From assembly GCF_029784155.1 (NCBI RefSeq), contig NC_073692.1:324381906-324445905 (forward strand): a DNA stretch of 64,000 bases, in the 5' to 3' direction. The position numbers and the translations under genes were made by a program. This DNA comes from Uranotaenia lowii (taxonomy: Eukaryota > Arthropoda > Insecta > Diptera > Culicidae). Numbering within the stretch: the stretch's first letter is position 1; the number at the start of each line of letters is the position of its first letter. Shown one piece after another: positions 35,136 through 46,309 of the stretch. Below the pieces are notes generated by a model. That model searched no databases and had not been told where the DNA came from. It was given only the letters and a program-made list of their open reading frames with translations.

Positions 35136-35349
35136 GGGGGGGAGTAGGGTCTAACACTTTCAAAAAATCGATTTTTTTTATTTTTTTTATTTTCTTATTA
35201 TCAAACATTTCAAGAATGTTGTGTCAACTTTTCAAGTCAATCGAACCAAAACTGTAGAAATTATAGGCCTTTATCTCCTCTTATCTAATACTGCAGCAGA
35301 GCAGAGCAGAAACTTTAGGCCCTACTCCCCCTAGGCTCCTAGGCCCTAC
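35136..35349. mobile_element. 214-bp TTAA-flanked MITE
   Basis: TTAA occurs at both edges (35132-35135, 35350-35353). The left end is GGGGGGGAGTAGGGTCTAAC, and the right side as reverse complement carries GGGGGAGTAGGGCCTAAAG about 17 bp inside, preceded by GTAGGGCCTAGG. A TTAA target is typical of piggyBac-type elements, but the offset inverted ends make the superfamily uncertain. GCAGCAGAGCAGAGCAG is a small internal repeat. Confidence 0.65.
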
Positions 35350-35353
35350 TTAA

Positions 35354-36000
35354 TAAGATTAAATGCATCAGCTGCAGTCTTCATTTGAAACAGACAATTG
35401 TATCTGATTTGTGCTGACATTGATTAAAATGATACTTACAAAAAATTGAATTATTTTTTTCAAATAACATTTAATTTTCAAAGTGTAGTCACTGGGTCAG
35501 TTATTTCTTATTATAAAAACTAATGCTCATTTATCACATCTATCATCTTACATCAAAATTGTTAAAAATAAAACCCCTTCCTTTTTCCGCGTTTTCCTGG
35601 TCGTGGAAAGTGTTCTGCTAGTACCAGCAACTTTTTTTCTCTCTTTCGAACAGGTCATAGAGTTTTATCCGCACCAAATGCAATGATGTCACTAATAAAA
35701 CAAAACTTTTAAAAGAACGTTCGCAATCCAAAAGACCGATAGCCACCATCTTCGACCAGCCTGGAGCATGAAATAATGTAAGAAAAAAAAACAATAAAAC
35801 CGAGAAAAAGTTTCAAGTAGCGGAAAAAACTAAAGCATAATTTGCTCATTTTCCCAGTGAAAGTCAGAAAGCAGAAAAGGCAAACATAAAAGAAAAAAAA
35901 AACAAATAAAGAGCAAAATCTGAGAGCAGCTACCAACAATTCGCTGTTGTTTCGTTTAAGTTTTCCGTTTATTTCAAGCTCTGCTCTTATTCCGTGAGTA
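35354..36000. other. Unassigned DNA
   Basis: The 76-aa minus frame at 35709-35939 is rich in F, L and C because of A/T-rich codons and has no domain. Confidence 0.35.
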
Positions 36001-37000
36001 AAACGCTTTCATTCTTTTTACTTTGTCTGTCCACTACACCCGATCAGAATGTAAGAATCCGGAATGGAGACGTAAATGAATTTCGCTAGTGGCAGCCTGC
36101 CACAGTCCGTTTTCGGTCGATAAATCGTTTAAATTATTATTGAAAGACAATCGTTTATGAGCAGTCCTTGTTGGTGATGTACGAAAAAGGCGTTACAAAA
36201 GTTTGTCAAATTATGATTTTACTGCCGGAAGGACAATCTGATTTATTGATTAATAAAAAATGTTTGCGATCAACAGCTCTGGAACAATAAAATTGTACAA
36301 ATAACGGGGCAAAAAGTCGTTACAATGATCCGCAACGATTCCAATAACAACAATGGGGTTTTCTCGAAAATGGTTGGGTCGCAAACTGATCTGTTTCTTA
36401 GGTTTTCCGTAAGGGCTCGAAAGGACTTGGCAGGCCACATAGTAGCAACGATGACGACTGCGGGTCGATTGTTATTGCCGGCTCCCTTACGATGAAAAAC
36501 TGAAAAATATCTCAAAAAAGTCCTGGAGCAAAGAGCTGGGGAAAAGGAGGACCTTTGAGCCAGGACATTTGTCGTTCCCTCAGCAAAAGGTCTCGCCGGG
36601 AGCCATAAATTATGCGGAAATGACGGGCTCATAAAACATAAACCTCCTGCCAGTATTCCACTTCCAGTTCCGGGAGGTTGAAGCAGCCTGAGCGAACACC
36701 ATAATCGAGTCCTTAGCGATATGCGATATGAGGGATCTTTGCGATGAGGGATACCGTATAAAGTTATTGGAAAATAGAGGACCAACTCCGAGCACACGCG
36801 TTGTAAGGGTAAAAAATCCCAACGTTTCAGACTTGGAAACACGCACAAACATCCGCACTCCGCCCATATGTGACGGATTCGTCCCTTAAAGTGTATTAGA
36901 TTGTGACACATTCCAGGCAAATTGTTTTCAACGTGAGGGGTGGCTACATAGGACTATAGGACTACAGTAAGAAGTGCGCTGGTTACTACGAAGAATTTTA
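36001..37000. other. Less AT-rich, apparently single-copy island with a 216-aa frame
   Basis: A minus-strand frame of 216 codons (36270-36920) lies here, overlapped by 62- and 85-aa frames in the other minus-strand phases. The predicted peptide has no recognised domain and no convincing signal peptide, and it is rich in R, L, P and C without pattern. An open run of this length is not surprising by chance in moderately GC-rich DNA over 64 kb. I do not call it a gene. The stretch may be unique or regulatory DNA. Confidence 0.35.
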
Positions 37001-37800
37001 TGGCGAGGACGATAATATTGAACAATAAATAATGTGAAGTGAAAACAACCGAACACAACAAGGTAAGCCCTAGAAGATCAGAAATCTCTTAAAAAACTAA
37101 TTCAAACAATGTCTACAGTGCAGCCTCCCAGCAAAGAACTCGATTCTAAGATTAAATTTATTTTTGAATAATGATAGAATTTGATAAATAACTATAAAAA
37201 AGCAAACAATACGTTAAAACATTTCGATTACCTTTTGATTTAAATTCAGCGAAAAACTAAAAAACTAAAACCAGCAACTGTGAATAAATTGATCAAGATG
37301 ATTTGTAAAGTCCTTGGATTTTCATCTACACACCACGAGAAAAAAATTGTAAAATTACAACACATATGACGTATGTCAGTGTGAGTTGAATTGCCAGTGT
37401 GAGTTGAATATTACATGCATGATGAAATTTTCGAACGTCTAATGATACATTCCACGTGCTTGTACCGCTCAAAAGTGATTTTTAACCGTTGGCGTATCAC
37501 AAAATCTCAAAATTGTCTATATTTTGATAATTCAAATCACACAAAACCAACGGAAAGGGAGAAAAAAAATTTTTACACATGTTTTAGATGATTTTAAAAA
37601 TCAGTTTTTTTTTGTTGAAAAAAGTGGTGTTTTTGACAACTTTTACAAAATCATTAATTTTAATATATGGATGATTTTTTTTTTGGAAATATTTTAGTAT
37701 AATCAGAAGCCAAGAAACACGGCTTCATTTTGTAGAAAAATGAATTTGTTTATATTCAATGTAGTTGGTTTGAAAAGCGAACGAAAACAGTCACAAATGA
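37001..37800. other. AT-rich DNA, nothing certain
   Basis: A short direct repeat, CAGTGTGAGTTGAAT, occurs twice near 37378 and 37395. No other structure is supported. Confidence 0.4.
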
Positions 37801-39513
37801 GTGAATTCACGTCACAAAAAAGGGAAGTTTTTAATTTTAAAAGAAAACTCTGACTTTTTTTAAATAAAAAAAAAGATTTTCTTTGAAAATAATAGGACAA
37901 TTCTAAAACTCTAAAATTTATAGAAATCGGTTGAAATCTAGCTGAGTTACAAAAGCGCGAATGAGTGAATTCACGTCACAAAATTTGATTTTTTGTTAAA
38001 TTTGATATGAAAAATGTGCTCTGAAAGCTGTTTTGACCCTCCAGATGGTCGGATTTTTACAAATCGAGCATAATTTAGTTGATTTTTTGTTAATAAGTTC
38101 ATTATTTTCAAATAAAAATACAAAAAGATTGAAAAAAAAATATTTTTTTTTTTGTTTAATCTTTCAATGATGACAGTAGTAATTTTAACGTTTGATCCCT
38201 CAAAATGTTGCTATTCAAGTGCCAATAAAAATAAGGAAAAAGTTTGGTGCAGATACTGAAAATTTATGATTGTAAAAGTCGGAACAACAAAATATCGTTT
38301 TTGAAAGTGTACATAAAATTTGAAGACTCCAAAGAATGGTCCAGTATAACCACAGTATAACTTTATATTTTGTGACGTGAATTCAGTCAACTACCCTGTT
38401 CTGTTTGAACTGAGTGAATTCACGTCACAACTTCAAATAAACATAACTTCGTTCGTTGTTGTTCAATCGAGAAGCTCCTTATATTAAATTGTGGGTAATT
38501 ATTTTCTTTACAACTCATTCGAAGACACCGATATTCTATTTCAACCAACCCCCTGGCAACTTGACGTTTTCCATACAAATCGCGTGTGCCAGTTTTTTCT
38601 GGTTCTCTGGTTCTGTCAAATCCAAAATCAAGCAACTTAACATGTCGGAAGGGCGAATTTTCTTTTGATTGATTCAATAAATGAAAAAAAGCGTTACGAA
38701 TTTGAAGTTTATAGCTTAGTTTTATGTAAAGTTTATCTGTTTTCAAATGTTCAGTCCAAGGAAACTAATAGGACGTCAATCTGTGTGTTCTTCATGTGTT
38801 CTGAAACTTCTGAACTGATCAAAATAATTGACTGATATCCAGTAGTTTTTTTAGGACAAGGACCCCCCACCGAAACCATAGAAGGCAATAGTCATCAATA
38901 CATGTAAAATACAACGTCACCACGTCAATCATCAAGTGATTTTCATAAACTACGATGCATAAGAATACTTTTGAATGGCAAAAAAAGCCACATTTTAGCT
39001 AAACATTAACCGTTAAATGGAAGCTATGCAAAAAGTAAATAGATAGAACATTGAATGAGAATAATAATTTCGGTTGAAACATCCTTTTCTTCATTCGAAA
39101 GTTATGAATTTGCCTGATTCGCACCACATTTGATGATATGCCCTTTCCATGTTCATGACTCGAAAAGTATGTAAACAAGCGGTACACATGCGACATCTGC
39201 GATTTTGAAACAGACACACGAAACTCGGCCAAACTGTCAAGTTGCCAGGGGGTTGATTTCAACAGAGAGAACAGGAAATCAAAGATGTATGTACTAAAGT
39301 CCGAAATGGTTAATTCTAGCGTGAATTCACGTCACAAATGTAATTAATTACAACATAAACAACTTAAACTTTAAAATGACCAATTTATATTCATTTTAAA
39401 GGAAATTCAATTTGCGACCATTTGCTACAATTTTTTTCATTTTCAAGTAAATTGGTTGACTTCTAGAATGATAACAGTGCAGAAAAGTCCGGAGAAGCGA
39501 TTTCACGTCACGG
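37801..39513. repeat. Dispersed 17-bp motif array GTGAATTCACGTCACAA
   Basis: Exact or near-exact copies lie at 37801, 37965, 38414 and 39321 (plus). A copy with one base changed lies at 38370-38386 (minus), and a weaker one at 39497-39513. The motif joins a palindrome GTGAATTCAC to ACGTCA, a CRE-like half. An inverted pair AACCCCCTGGCAACTTGAC lies at about 38549 and 39233. It may be an unknown fold-back transposon or a cluster of protein-binding sites. The frames at 38420-38746 and 38999-39262 overlap these repeats and look non-coding. Confidence 0.6.
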
Positions 39514-39564
39514 TGGAATGTGTCTAATGTAAAAGTGATGAAAATTTTCAAATCACTGATTTAA

Positions 39565-42084
39565 GATACGTACCTACTGGAATTTCTGTCTGTCTATCTG
39601 TTCCCTGTAGACTCGGAAACTACTGAACAGATTTACGTGAAACTTGGCAAGTGGAAAATGGGTATGATTATTGAAGACCACGGACTCCATACATCAGGGG
39701 ATGATAGAAAGGACAGGGGGCTTTCTTATCATTTTTCTAGCATAAATCCAGAACATTGCAAAGCAAAAAAAAAAAACAAATTTTATCAGTCAGGTTGTTT
39801 GCGTACGAATAATTTGAGACCTTTTTTTCAGGGCGGAGTTTAAAGAAACATATTAAAATCATCAGATCTTCAACACAAATATATAGATCAAGATTAAAAA
39901 AAAAATAGATTAAGTCAGGGGTGAGCAACCTTTTGAAGCCACGGGCCACTTTTAATTTCGTATTCTTTTGGCGGGCCGCAATCAAATCAAATTAAAGTAA
40001 TAATAAAAGTATGCAGAGCTTTACGTAATTTATTATAACTTCAAATTTATGACAAATACAAAACTGGAAAAGGATTAATAAAACGAATTCACATACCTAC
40101 TTGCATATTTTTTTTTAATTGAGGTATATAAACCAGCTAAAATTGAATAGGTTTGTCACTAAATCTTGATCATTTTTCAATAATTTAAATTCTTATAATC
40201 GATTTGAAAAGTTCAGAGAGTATCATTTTTCACACTTTCGTAAAAAATCATTTCATTGAGATGTTAAGCAAGGTTTCAAAATCATGAAAAACTCATAAAT
40301 TCACAGATTTTTCACCTGATTTTTCAATGTTACAGTTCACATTTTTGATTCTAGAAATTTTTAACAGATCTCATAAATTGTATTAATTTAATTTTGATAT
40401 TTGGGATAGGCTTTCTTAGATTGAATCTTGAAAATCTTTTAACTTTTGTTATGTGGATAGCTAATTTTGTAGTAAAATCACTCAATTCAACCAATGTTGG
40501 CATGATTTGCATATGTAATTTATGAAAATAGCATCACACAAGACAACACAATTTACATTTATCCGAGGTGCAAGGAATCTCAGAACTAATTTTCACTTAT
40601 TCAGAGGCGCAGATCCCGAATATTCAGTTAGTTTTGTTTTCAGTTCTAGTTTTTGAGATAACCTTAAAAAATGGTAAAAAATAAACTATTCAATTTGGTT
40701 ACTTTTTTTTACAAAACTTTTTTTTTTTTAGGTTTATTTATGACACTTAACCACCTTTTTACAAAACTGTAACATACAAATACTATTCATACTATTCTAT
40801 GATCAGCTTTCTCAAAACCCGCTAATAATTTTAAATTCTGAGAAAAAAGTTATGGATGTTTTCTCTCTATTATTTTTGTTGTAAACCTAAAAACCTTGTA
40901 AATTTTGACAAAATTTTAAAGAAAAGTTAAACTTAATTGAATCATCTTTGATATTTTTAAAACCGTGAGTCAAATAATTTCGCATTCTTCAACAAAATTG
41001 TTGAATAAATTAAAATATTGAAAATCCAATTTTCAATAATTTTCTTCAATGATGTCAGGAGAAGTAATAAGCTTATTTTTTGGAATTTCTATAAATTGTA
41101 AAATTCAATTTTTTGAAAACGTTGTATCTTTGATTCAAGAAAATTTTCACAATTGATTAAAAATCAGCTTTTCGTTTTATGTAGGTTTATTGGTTTATCA
41201 GTTATGAAATATCGATTTTACCCAAAACTGATCAATTTGAAAATTTCCACACATCATATCACAGAAACTAGAAGTGATACACGAAATCTGTGAAATGTTT
41301 TGAATTCAGGACGCCAAAATCATACAAAATCAGTTATTGAAACATAAGCACCAGAAATGCTGTTCCCCTGTGTATTCGTTAAAAACTTTATGGGTTGAAA
41401 CACAGGATTAATAATATTGTTTTCGTCAAGAAATAAGAACTTGTCGCTGAATTATGTCGACAAGAAATCTATAATCGTTCACCCAGTCTTTATTACAAAA
41501 CTTTTCTTTTTTCCGTCATTAATTAAGAATAAAACTATTTCACTTAATCATACAATTCTAACTTTGCTTGAAACTAAAAATAATGACTTAACTATTTAAC
41601 TCCTAAATTACGTTTTTCCCATTTAAAATATGCATCTATTCCTTTAACATAACTCAACTAAATACTTTAATCCTACAAAAATGACAACAATCTGGATGAT
41701 TATGGGATAAATGCAACTGCAAACAAGTGACGTGCATATCAAGTTATTGATAAATCTTTTTTTTTTTTTGGTTTAGTAAGGACTGCTTTATAATAATAAA
41801 AAAATCGTGACATTAATTCAATTTGAGATTAGCTTCGCGGGCCGCACAAACATGTCTCGAGGGCCGCATGCGGCCCGCGGGCCGCGGGTTGCTCATCCCT
41901 GGATTAAGTCATCTTTGCATTTCAATTCGAAACTCCAGCTGGAACTTTAATTTTATAGCTGTTGATTTTGAATTATGTTATAATTTGATTTTATATAATG
42001 CCAAAAAAAACAATAAAATTTGATTAATTTTTGAAAATATCATTTATTTTTTAAAGGTGTAGCAAAGCACACCGGGTCAGCTAG
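39565..42084 (+). mobile_element. Helitron (non-autonomous), split by a hAT insertion
   Basis: The 5' part has TCTGTCTGTCTATCTGTTCC, then GACTCGGAAACTACTGAACA and GAAACTTGGCAAGTGG, text I associate with insect Helitrons. The 3' end is CACACCGGGTCAGCTAG before T (CTAG at 42081-42084), the same terminus as the pair at 18 kb. The exact 5' TC end is not resolved and may be lost. Removing the hAT (39916-41901 plus one target copy) leaves about 0.5 kb of Helitron. No Rep/helicase frame is present. Confidence 0.75.
39916..41901. mobile_element. 1,986-bp hAT element nested in the Helitron
   Basis: The ends are CAGGGGTGAGCAACC and, as reverse complement, CAGGGATGAGCAACC. A perfect 8-bp target duplication GATTAAGT lies at 39908-39915 and 41902-41909. 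Subterminal GGGCCGC/GCGGCCC repeats are typical of this hAT group. No transposase frame is visible, so it is non-autonomous or strongly decayed internally. The perfect duplication says the insertion is younger than the host Helitron. Confidence 0.95.
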
Positions 42085-43886
42085 TCTTAAAATAAAAGCC
42101 AATCTTCTTGTTATAAATATTTTTTACTTTTCTATGCAACACACACGTTTTTGAATCTACTCATTTATTTTTTTTAAAGTCACCACACTCTGGCATCTTA
42201 AACTTTTCACATCATGTAAGCCAGGCCCGTGCGAAGGACCCATCCATGGGGGGGGTTTTCGAAATTCAAATTTAGCCAAAAATGATAACAATACCAAAAA
42301 AAAACAATAAATAAGGAAATTGATTTTTAAACCATTTTCGTACTGATTATTATTACACAAACTCAACAATAGTGAACTTTACTGATAAAATTAATCAAAG
42401 TTCTCAAAACAACTTAAAATGACTGTTTTAAATCAATGCTTTCTCCGGTAAGTCATTGTTTAATTATTCAAAATGATGTTTCTAATGCTGAAATAGAAAT
42501 TAGCTTGAAGATAAATTGTAAGCAGTCCTGTTTTCAAATTTAAAACCAAAGCTTTGGACATAAATGGATTCCTATGAATTAATATTAAATAGAATACATA
42601 AAATATATTATCAAATTAAAAAAAAAAACCTGAACTCACAAATAAATGTAAGAGCGATTAAAAATTGCTAGAAAAAAGATAATGATTGTTATAATAATTC
42701 ACCTAATTTTACATTTCTTTTCTTAGTTTTCAATTGAAGAATTGATTAAATAAAAAATATAATATCTTTAATTTATAAAAATCATGATTTAAAGTGTGAA
42801 GTCTCTATTAGGAAAAAAGTTTATTTTGAAGTAAGAAGAATTTATTCAATAGTTGATAATTAAACTTTATTTGATAATAAGAAGAAAATATTTAATTATA
42901 TTTCAAGAGTTCAAGTGATCAAAGTCACAGATAAAACCTTTTTTTTTATTTAAATTCTTTCAGTTATAAAAATAAAAGGCTAAAAAAGTTAGGAAGTTCA
43001 AAACAATAACTTTATGTATTAATAACACATCAAGTTCAATTACACTGGCAAATTACAGATTCGTAAGTGACCAATGAGGAACTAAAATAAAAAGCAATAA
43101 AAATCCAAGTTTTGTTGTAAAAATTTAAAGCACAAAGATCATAAATATTAAGTTAACAATGCGTTTTACAATTTAACTTTTAAGTTGCTCCTTTGAATCA
43201 TTTTTCGAACTTTCTAAAGATTAATTGAAAATCATGATCGATTAAAATGCATGATTTTATACGATGAAAATAAATAAAACGTTTATAAATTTTCAATCGG
43301 AGGTTTTAAAGTTAAAAATTTCAAGCACTGAATATTTGTCGCTTTCAATTGAATTATTTGGTCCTAAAAAAGAAAATGGTAGAAACTAAGGTAAATATTT
43401 AGATTTATAAGCTTCCAAGATTAAGTTTTCAGAACTTAAAATTCAGAATAAAAAAACCAAACGTATTAAAATATTTCAATAAATTTTTAAAATAAGATTT
43501 TAAAATTCGATAAATTTATATGAAAATTAAAACAAAATACGAAGATAAAAAAGATAAGTTTTTGAACATTTTAGAAAGATTTTTTTTTTCAAAAAACTCG
43601 TCTAACCAGTTTAAAATCTTATTAATAGAACTGCAAATTGGTGCCTAAGATTGAATTATTTATTTGGTAGAATTAAGCGTCCAGAGCTCGAACAAATTTT
43701 GACTATCACCTTGCGTTTGGTGTTTATAAGCTTAATTATGTATCAGTTTTAAGTGACATCAATCATTGATAACTGATGAAATAACAAATCTACGTTGAGG
43801 AAAAAAAAGATTTTGTTATTTAATTCAATTAAGAATTAATATTTCAAAGATGATAATGCAAGATAAAAAAAATTTAAATTCCACAG

Positions 43887-45260
43887 TTTTTTTTTTAATA
43901 TTATTTATTTATTTACTATTGATAGATCCTAGGCTTCAGCCTTTTATCTTTAATGGTGTTTACAATATATTTATGGAAAAACTAACTTAAGTCTATTTTT
44001 GATTTGTTCTCTGGACATATTCAGTTTTATAACGTTAGCATGTGCATTGTAGAGCGCCATCATTCTGTATATTGGTTCATTGCAAGCATAGTTTTGAATT
44101 CGGTTAGGGAACTGGAACGGTCGTATGCTGCGTAGACTGCTACGTCCTTCGTTAGGAGAAATCTGTGACATCAAATACGGTGAAAAATATTTTCCACATG
44201 TCAAATCCTTTAAAAACAACATGTCGATTGATTTTCTGCGATTTTCTAGTGATTCCAAGCCAACCAGCATACACAAAGCTCGATATCCTGGCATATCTTC
44301 TTGCCAGCCAAGGTTTCTCAAGGCGTACCTTAGAAATCGTTTTTGAACTCTTTCGATTCTATTCTTATGAACATTGTAGTATGGCTGCCACATAATACTG
44401 GCATATTCGATAGTGGTTCGGATAAGTCCAATATAAATCGAGACGATAGTATAAGGATTGTCCAACTCGTGACAAATCCTGCTAACCATACCGTACATGG
44501 AATTGGCTTTGGCAACGACTTGTTCGATATGTTTCGAAAAACTAAGTTTTGCATTCAACTCTACGCCTAGATCTTTCACTGAGAATTTTCTTGCTACGGA
44601 ACAGTTGTTATCAAGACAATAATCGTGCACTATGTTGCTCATCTTCCTTGAAAAGGTGATCACGCTGCATTTCGAGGCATTCATTTTCAAACCAAAATGG
44701 CTGCAATACTCAGAAAATTTGTTAAGCGCATTCTGTAGAACCATACAATCCTTGGGATACCGAACAGGAAGGAACATTTTCAAATCATCCGCGTAGATCA
44801 GCACAAACACGTCACGCAGCACTTCGGGGAACTCGTTCATTACAGTTATAAAAAGTAGGGGTCCCAAGTGACTCCCTTGAGGTACGCCGCTGTTGACCAG
44901 GAATACGCTGGATCTCGCGTTCCCATGTTTTACAAACTGAACTCTTTCCATCAGGTACGAACGTATCCATTGTAGACTAACACCGGTGATTCCATTTTTG
45001 CGCAGCACTGACAGAAGAGCTTTAATATTGATAACGTCAAAAGTTTTAGACATGTCTGTATATATGACATCAACTTGCGAACCCTGCGTCATCCATTGAG
45101 AAGTTCGGGAAACAAATTCTGCTAAATTCGTCACAGTAGATCGCTTTTTTAAAAATCCATGCTGAACATCTGCCATTTTTCTTTCTAGCCATGGGTACAT
45201 CTGGTCATAAATTATGCTCTCGAACATTTTTGGTATGGCAGAAAATATTAAAGGATATCA
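43887..45260 (-). mobile_element. 5'-truncated LINE (Jockey/CR1-type non-LTR retrotransposon)
   Basis: It reads on the minus strand: reverse transcriptase, then a short 3' UTR with AAGGCTGAAGCCTAGGATC, then a TAAATAAATAAATAATATT tail and an A-run ending at about 43887. The homology stops near 45258, inside the reverse transcriptase, so the ORF1, endonuclease and N-terminal RT parts are missing. That is the usual result of incomplete target-primed reverse transcription. I could not confirm a target duplication. It lies within the hAT at 42222-46301, so it is younger than that element. Confidence 0.9.
43971..45227 (-). CDS. Reverse transcriptase of the LINE, partial
   Basis: This open frame of 418 codons is the C-terminal part of a non-LTR reverse transcriptase, the enzyme that copies LINE RNA at the nicked target. 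Visible landmarks in order are QHGFLKKRSTVTNL (about 22-35, the finger region), DVIYTDMSKTFD (53-64, with the first catalytic Asp at 58), GVPQGSHLGPLLF (114-126), and YADD (145-148, the other two catalytic Asp residues). NASKC follows near 183, then the FSVKDLGVEL region near 219. The C-terminal IERVQKRFLRYALR (about 291) is typical of Jockey/CR1-type elements. The Met at 45227 is not a true start: 10 more in-frame codons (45228-45257, ending AIPK) continue the family pattern up to a TGA. No internal stop or frameshift is seen, which suggests a fairly recent copy, but without its upstream domains it cannot act by itself. Confidence 0.9.
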   Translation of the reverse strand: MFESIIYDQMYPWLERKMADVQHGFLKKRSTVTNLAEFVSRTSQWMTQGSQVDVIYTDMSKTFDVINIKALLSVLRKNGITGVSLQWIRSYLMERVQFVKHGNARSSVFLVNSGVPQGSHLGPLLFITVMNEFPEVLRDVFVLIYADDLKMFLPVRYPKDCMVLQNALNKFSEYCSHFGLKMNASKCSVITFSRKMSNIVHDYCLDNNCSVARKFSVKDLGVELNAKLSFSKHIEQVVAKANSMYGMVSRICHELDNPYTIVSIYIGLIRTTIEYASIMWQPYYNVHKNRIERVQKRFLRYALRNLGWQEDMPGYRALCMLVGLESLENRRKSIDMLFLKDLTCGKYFSPYLMSQISPNEGRSSLRSIRPFQFPNRIQNYACNEPIYRMMALYNAHANVIKLNMSREQIKNRLKLVFP

Positions 45261-46309
45261 ATAATACCCTTTATAAAAAGTATTTCAGATACAACTGAAT
45301 TAAGTTTAAAAAAATTTGATCCATTTAACAAAATTGTTCAAACTTGCAATACGATTCTATTTTTGCTTTAAAACAGTTAAAATTTAACTTGGAAAAGTAA
45401 ACAAATAGATAACCTCTATAACTTTTTAAGCAGAACTCAAAATAACTTGAAGTCTTGATTTAATACCTTTTTTTAATATTTGTTTTGTTTTAAAGTTTTG
45501 TCAAAAAAATGCAGAAATTTCTTAAATGATTGTAAAATATTTTTAAAAGTTAATTAAACAACAAAAACTGATAGAAAAGTTCCATACTTAGATCAAGGGC
45601 ACCTAAATTAATCAATATCAGCTTTTAAATTTTTGTGAATTTTGTGGCCATGTGCTATTTCTCAAAACGTTTTTGAGTGTGATGTTAAGCATTTAGAAGA
45701 ACAAGAAACACATAATAATATTGAGAATGGAATTGATTTCTTGAAGAATATTTCATATTAGCACGATTTTTTGTAAATCAAAATTTTTAGTAATAAAGTA
45801 GAGGATACTAGGTTCAATATTTTGGTTTGCTAATTCTGATGACCATCGTGGGTCATATGATTCATGGCTTCCAACTTGTTGGTGTAAAAATTAGTATTCG
45901 TATTAATTTTGAAGGTAATATGGTTGGTCTCCAATTCTGAATGTGTTTGGTTATACTTCTTCATAAAAACTCATTCTAAAGACGAGGTAGAGTTTTTGTA
46001 TGTCAAGATTTGAGTTTCAAAACAAAAGATTCTTTGAAATGCAAAAATTAGTTTCAATTTGTGAACGGCTTATATGTATGTAGTATTATGAAATAGAATG
46101 TCTCAAATCTAGAGTGATTTAGGACTAATTTCCGGGGCCGAGAAAAAATTTCTGACTTTTTTATTAACACTTATTGAACACCTTTTAAGATCAAGTAACT
46201 TTCCTTCACTACGTTGAAAATTTTACTAGGAAAAAATCTCCATGGGGGGGGGGGGTGTTAAACCCCTAACCCCTCCCCCCCTTCCCGTTCGCACGGCCTT
46301 GATGTAAGC

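Larger units (their letters stand above)
42222..46301. mobile_element. hAT element (4,080 bp including a nested LINE)
   Basis: The ends are CAGGCCCGTGCGAAG and, as reverse complement, CAAGGCCGTGCGAAC. A perfect 8-bp duplication ATGTAAGC lies at 42214-42221 and 46302-46309. G-rich runs just inside each end are inverted relative to each other. Without the LINE (about 1.37 kb) the element is about 2.7 kb, but its AT-rich interior shows no transposase, so it is non-autonomous. Confidence 0.92.

Noticed and set aside
36043..36060. CCCGATCAGAATG as another end of the tRNA-like element family
   Set aside because: Only about 10 bases match and the following text does not continue the family sequence.
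36270..36920. 216-aa minus-strand frame as a host gene
   Set aside because: No domain, signal peptide or codon pattern was recognised and other frames overlap it. A frame of this length is expected about once by chance at this size and composition.
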